From: Nitrospira sp. | Lineage (GTDB): Bacteria > Nitrospirota > Thermodesulfovibrionia > Thermodesulfovibrionales > SM23-35 | Length of the DNA stretch: 9,635 nucleotides | Direction: 5' to 3' | NCBI GenBank assembly: GCA_016873575.1 | Contig: VGWY01000095.1 | Coordinates: 1-9,635 of the forward strand | Shown here: piece by piece, positions 6,525-9,635 of the stretch | How the letters are laid out: the number at the start of each line of letters is the position of its first letter | How positions within the stretch are numbered: position 1 is the first letter of the stretch | Translations under genes and position numbers: made by a program | The notes under the pieces: model-generated | The model's input: the letters and a program-made list of their open reading frames with translations, nothing else | The model's database searches: none | Told to the model about the DNA's origin: nothing

Positions 6525-7220
6525 ATGTTTCCCGGTGCTTTAAATTTACTTACCATTCATATTGAATCTGAAGATGACCCAGAAATACTTGAAGAGGCTT
6601 ATCGATTGAGATATAGCGTTTACTGTGAGGAAACCCACTTCCTGAACAAAGACGATTATCCCTCGGGTATTGAAAGTGATCAATATGATGTCTTTTCTGA
6701 ACATGTTGTTTCATTGAATATGCAGGGTGATAACAGAATTACGGCTGGTACCGTGAGACTGGTGAAATATTCTGAGCCGTTAGGATTTCCCACAAATGAA
6801 CATTATGCTAAGTTATATGAACTTTTATCTCCCCGGAATAAAAACGAAATTGCCGAGATATCACGATTGTGCATATCAAAGGAGTATCGCAGAAGGTTAG
6901 CGCCAAAGGATGGCTTGTATGGTATAGAGAGTTATCTGGAGGAACAAAAGGATGAGCGAAGGAGATATCCGGTAATCTTACTTCACCTTTTTAAAAAAAT
7001 GTATGTAACCAGCAACAAATATGGAATTAAATATTGGATAGCAAGTATGGAGGAAACCTTATTTCGTGTCCTCGATATGTATGCTATTACATTCGAGCAT
7101 TTAGGGGAAGATACTATTGAATATTATGGGAAGGTGAGACTTTTTATTGCTGAGGTAAATAAAATAGAAGAAAGGATGTCAGTAAAGAGACCAGATCTCT
7201 GGCCCTTTTTTAAGTTATAG
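6525..7220 (+). CDS. PEP-CTERM/exosortase-associated acyltransferase (LuxI/FeeM-like), long form
   Basis: This 231-residue paralogue of the preceding gene has the normal family length. The same signature is present: Arg29 in YRLRYSVY, Asp52 and Asp55 in SDQYD, Arg78 in TVRLV, Glu111 and Arg114 in EISRL, then SMEETLFRVL (174-183) and IEYYG (198-202). It carries a basic, charged insertion (about 119-150, with RRR twice) that the first copy lacks. All the residues expected for acyl-chain transfer are in place. The ATG at 6525 follows GAGGTG (6508-6513) at a rather long 11-base spacing; AAAGAG lies closer. The two acyltransferase genes are 76 nt apart and the ligase begins 23 nt after this one, so the three are probably co-transcribed. 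The family call is firm; the substrate is unknown. Confidence 0.87.
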   Translation: MFPGALNLLTIHIESEDDPEILEEAYRLRYSVYCEETHFLNKDDYPSGIESDQYDVFSEHVVSLNMQGDNRITAGTVRLVKYSEPLGFPTNEHYAKLYELLSPRNKNEIAEISRLCISKEYRRRLAPKDGLYGIESYLEEQKDERRRYPVILLHLFKKMYVTSNKYGIKYWIASMEETLFRVLDMYAITFEHLGEDTIEYYGKVRLFIAEVNKIEERMSVKRPDLWPFFKL

Positions 7221-7243
7221 ATTTATCATGCGAGAAAATAGAG

Positions 7244-8650
7244 ATGCTCTCTACCCTAACCTTTAAGTTCTATAAGACGCTCTTACGCAGATATGTAGAG
7301 AAAGCCAATACCCCTTCTGAACATAAAAAGCAGGAAGAATCAGTAATAAAAGTATTCAAGTATGCATCAAAAACAGTCCCTGCATATATAAAATTCCTGA
7401 AAGACAAGAATATAAACCCCGATGCGATAAACTCGATAGAAGACTTTAAGAGTCACGTCCCGCTCATTGATAAGCATGACACCTTTATAAAATATGAAAA
7501 TAATATAAAGGATTTATGCGTTGACGGGAAATTGGGAGATATTGTTTCCATATTAACAAGTTCAGGCCATTCTGGCAGATTTTCTTATGGTGTTATATCG
7601 AAAAAAGAGGACCGGAGCGTGAAAACACTCGTAGACCTCTATATAGATTATTATTTCGATATCGAAAAACAGAAGACTTTTCTGATTAATTGTCTTCCGA
7701 TGGGTGTCAAGGTCCCGAGCGGTCTTATGGTAGTGGCTGATGTAAGCGTTCGTCCTGATATGGCTCTTGCATTGATAAAATCATTTGGCCCCAGGTTTGA
7801 TCAAATCATCGTCGTTGGAGAAAACACCTTCGTTAAGTTCATGTTAGACCTCGGAAAAGAGAGAGGATTTGATTGGACTACCTATAATATCAAGTTTATT
7901 TTAGGTGAAGAAACGTTTCCCGAAGGATTGAGAACATATTTAGCTACTCTTTTAGGAAAGGATCTGGACAAGACACATAAAGTAATCATAGGCTCATCAA
8001 TGGGCATTTCCGAAATAGGACTGAGTGTGTTTCAGGAATCAGATAGTGCAATCAAGATAAGACGCGCATTGGATAAAAACCATGAACTGAGAAAGAAATA
8101 CTTTGGTGATATCAGATTCACTCCAATGCTTTTTCATTATCTACCCATACGATTATATATTGAGGCATTAAAAATAGATACAGAGGACCCTTTACCAGAG
8201 CTGGTCATCACTCCATTAAGTATGGATAGAAGATTGCCCTTGATACGATACAATACCCACGATAGGGGCATGCTTTTTAGTCCCGGGGACGACTTACTGG
8301 TAAATACAGAAAGACCAAAACTTCCAATGGTTGCAATCTTCGGAAGGGGAAAAGGAATAAAAACAGGCGAGAGAACTATATTAATCGAAGAAATCAAAGA
8401 GGTGCTCTATAGTGATTTGGCAGTAGCATCGCACATTACCGGAAACTTTCTGCTTTCCCAAAATGAGCAGGGTAGTAAGCCGGTCAAAATGCGTATACAG
8501 TTGAGAAAAGGCATTTCAAAGCCTGAGATAAAGGATAAGATTACAGAGATATTTAATAAAGATTACAGCGATGTGATAGAAATTGAGCTAATAGATTTTG
8601 AGAATATGCCCTTAGATTTTGAAAGAAAGTTGCCGTATATTTTAAATTAG
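7244..8650 (+). CDS. Phenylacetate-CoA-ligase-like adenylate-forming enzyme
   Basis: The 468 residues match the PaaK / coenzyme F390 synthetase branch of the adenylate-forming superfamily, cytoplasmic enzymes that activate a carboxylic acid with ATP. Recognisable motifs are the phosphate-binding loop LTSSGHSGR (104-112), the adenine-site motif GSSMGISEIG (250-259), the RYNTHDRG motif with the ribose-binding Asp (335-342), and the hinge FGRGKG (366-371), followed by a small C-terminal domain. Departures from PaaK are notable: His replaces the first Thr of SSGTTG, and the end reads FERKLPYI rather than the usual GKxxR, so Lys462 is the likely catalytic lysine. It has no carrier-protein domain. 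As the last gene of the operon with two acyltransferases, it may activate a fatty acid or an acylated product. The ATG at 7244 has only a weak GAG ribosome site. The family is likely; the substrate and CoA use are unproven. Confidence 0.8.
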   Translation: MLSTLTFKFYKTLLRRYVEKANTPSEHKKQEESVIKVFKYASKTVPAYIKFLKDKNINPDAINSIEDFKSHVPLIDKHDTFIKYENNIKDLCVDGKLGDIVSILTSSGHSGRFSYGVISKKEDRSVKTLVDLYIDYYFDIEKQKTFLINCLPMGVKVPSGLMVVADVSVRPDMALALIKSFGPRFDQIIVVGENTFVKFMLDLGKERGFDWTTYNIKFILGEETFPEGLRTYLATLLGKDLDKTHKVIIGSSMGISEIGLSVFQESDSAIKIRRALDKNHELRKKYFGDIRFTPMLFHYLPIRLYIEALKIDTEDPLPELVITPLSMDRRLPLIRYNTHDRGMLFSPGDDLLVNTERPKLPMVAIFGRGKGIKTGERTILIEEIKEVLYSDLAVASHITGNFLLSQNEQGSKPVKMRIQLRKGISKPEIKDKITEIFNKDYSDVIEIELIDFENMPLDFERKLPYILN

Positions 8651-8692
8651 CGTATAGCGATTAGCGTGTAGCGTATATTAGCAACAGCGTAT
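8649..8692 (+). repeat. Degenerate heptamer tandem repeat (AGCGNNT)
   Basis: Four contiguous 7-bp units of consensus AGCGTRT or AGCGATT run from 8649 to 8676, followed by ATT, a degenerate AGCAAC unit, and a further AGCGTAT (8686-8692). The array begins inside the TAG stop codon of the ligase gene. It lies before the terminator, so it would be in the 3' untranslated part of the operon transcript. Confidence 0.7.
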
Positions 8693-8711
8693 ACTAATAC
8701 CTTTGAAAAAT

Positions 8712-8747
8712 AAAAAAAGAGGGTGATAAAATTCACCCTCTTTTTTT
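8712..8747. terminator. Bidirectional rho-independent terminator
   Basis: A 15-nt perfect inverted repeat (AAAAAAAGAGGGTGA, 8712-8726, with its complement 8733-8747) around a 6-nt loop has A-runs on one side and T-runs on the other. It can therefore end both the rightward acyltransferase-ligase transcript and the leftward PEP-CTERM transcript converging on it. Confidence 0.88.
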
Positions 8748-8772
8748 ATTAACCTATGTTGAATTGTCTTTG

Positions 8773-9635
8773 CTACTTCCTTCTGAATCTCCTGTGGCCT
8801 GCTATGCCAATACCAATCAACCCAACACCCATAAGTAAGATTGTCCCTGGCTCTGGTATCAAATCTGCTTGAACATTACCAACACCTTGAACAGTCCACT
8901 GAGGATGTCCATATGCAGGGAATGATGCAAAGTCAAGTCTTATGTCTGAGCCCAGTTCTAATGTATTGGTATCAAAATAAGGTGCCCAAAGCCCTCCTGT
9001 AACATCAAATAAAACATTACCGGCACCTGCGCTTGCTACAAAACTAAAGAAGTTTTCGAGAGTATAAGTAGCTCCTGTATCAGCATCAACTCTCATTACA
9101 GGTGTTAAATCCAACATGAGAACCCCATCTGTAGCAGTCAAAAAACCGTCTCCAACTGCACCCCCACTCTGGTTCCAACGGCCACCTTGCGGGACAGGTC
9201 CTGGTCCTAGTGGATTGGTAGCATCATAGTTTTTCGCAAAATCAGCGTAAAGTGCAGCATGTCCACCTTCCTGTAAAATTCTTGCAAAAGCGAGTGTACC
9301 GCCGATGTAGATATCATCGAATCCAAAGAACAACCCAGTTACTTCATATGGAGCGGTTGCACGGTCATAAATTGTAGGACCCCCTGCAGTGGGATAGATT
9401 GTATTAACCCTAAATGGTCCATAGCTATCTTCTGTTCCATCTGGAGCAACTACAACCCCGTTAGGGATATTTTGACTAGTGGTTCCATAGTATGGATTGA
9501 CGTTAGGTAGAGGATTATTAGGTGTCCAAACTGCTCCGTTAAAATTATAGAGTGTACCCCAGTCCCATAGTCCGTCTAAGGACATTGAGACAGGAACCGC
9601 TGATGAATTGCCAGGAGCTATAAACAATCCTAAAA
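8773..9635 (-). CDS. PEP-CTERM sorting domain protein, 5' end cut by the window
   Basis: About 286 residues of a secreted protein are visible. The reading frame stays open to the right edge, and the visible beginning (LGLFIAPGNSSA) looks like the end of a signal peptide, so only a short N-terminal part is missing and the true start lies outside. The last 28 residues form the sorting signal: IPEPGT, a glycine-rich hydrophobic span (ILLMGVGLIGIGIAG) and the basic tail HRRFRRK. The body is rich in Gly, Asn, Tyr and Phe (for example LDGLWDWG, FFGFDDIYIGG, GGRWNQSGGAVGDGF), as expected of an all-beta extracellular protein. I do not recognise a named domain. It is unrelated in its middle part to the other PEP-CTERM protein. 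It converges on the ligase gene and shares its terminator. Its role is unknown, probably surface or matrix. Confidence 0.85.
   Translation of the reverse strand, partial: LGLFIAPGNSSAVPVSMSLDGLWDWGTLYNFNGAVWTPNNPLPNVNPYYGTTSQNIPNGVVVAPDGTEDSYGPFRVNTIYPTAGGPTIYDRATAPYEVTGLFFGFDDIYIGGTLAFARILQEGGHAALYADFAKNYDATNPLGPGPVPQGGRWNQSGGAVGDGFLTATDGVLMLDLTPVMRVDADTGATYTLENFFSFVASAGAGNVLFDVTGGLWAPYFDTNTLELGSDIRLDFASFPAYGHPQWTVQGVGNVQADLIPEPGTILLMGVGLIGIGIAGHRRFRRK

Noticed and set aside
7228..7261. ATG at 7228 as the ligase start
   Set aside because: It is in a different frame and meets a stop within a dozen codons.
9625..9627. TTG at 9627 as the start of the right-hand PEP-CTERM protein
   Set aside because: The frame stays open to the window edge and the residues there look like the end of a signal peptide, so the gene is simply cut.

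Overview
The window comes from an AT-rich Gram-negative bacterium. A TolC-type outer-membrane channel and two proteins with PEP-CTERM tails imply an outer membrane and an exosortase sorting system, although no exosortase gene lies in the window. The gene style would fit Nitrospirota or a deltaproteobacterial lineage, but the sequence alone does not settle the phylum. There are no RNA genes, mobile elements or CRISPR arrays that I can support.

Left half (199-4793, minus strand): four tightly packed genes, read right to left, encode a complete tripartite exporter: a DevC/MacB-type permease, its ABC ATPase, a membrane-fusion protein, and a TolC-family outer-membrane channel with a C-terminal SPOR domain. 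Gaps are 4 nt or 4-nt overlaps, so this is one operon. Just upstream on the same strand is a PEP-CTERM surface protein gene (4888-5556), followed by a strong hairpin terminator.

Centre (5557-5872): a 316-bp divergent regulatory region. It holds a well-spaced sigma-54 promoter for the PEP-CTERM gene, a 9-bp-arm palindrome, a large inverted repeat at enhancer distance, and a consensus sigma-70 promoter with 18-bp spacing for the rightward genes.

Right half (5873-8650, plus strand): two tandem paralogous acyltransferases of the PEP-CTERM/exosortase-associated family, which share the LuxI/FeeM N-acyl-amino-acid synthase signature, are followed by a divergent phenylacetate-CoA-ligase-like adenylate-forming enzyme. 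A heptamer repeat and a bidirectional terminator follow. A second, convergent PEP-CTERM protein gene runs off the right edge.

Working model (inference): the acyltransferases and ligase make or attach an acylated amino-acid-like product, the exporter moves a lipidic or surface product out, and the PEP-CTERM proteins belong to the same surface programme under sigma-54 control.
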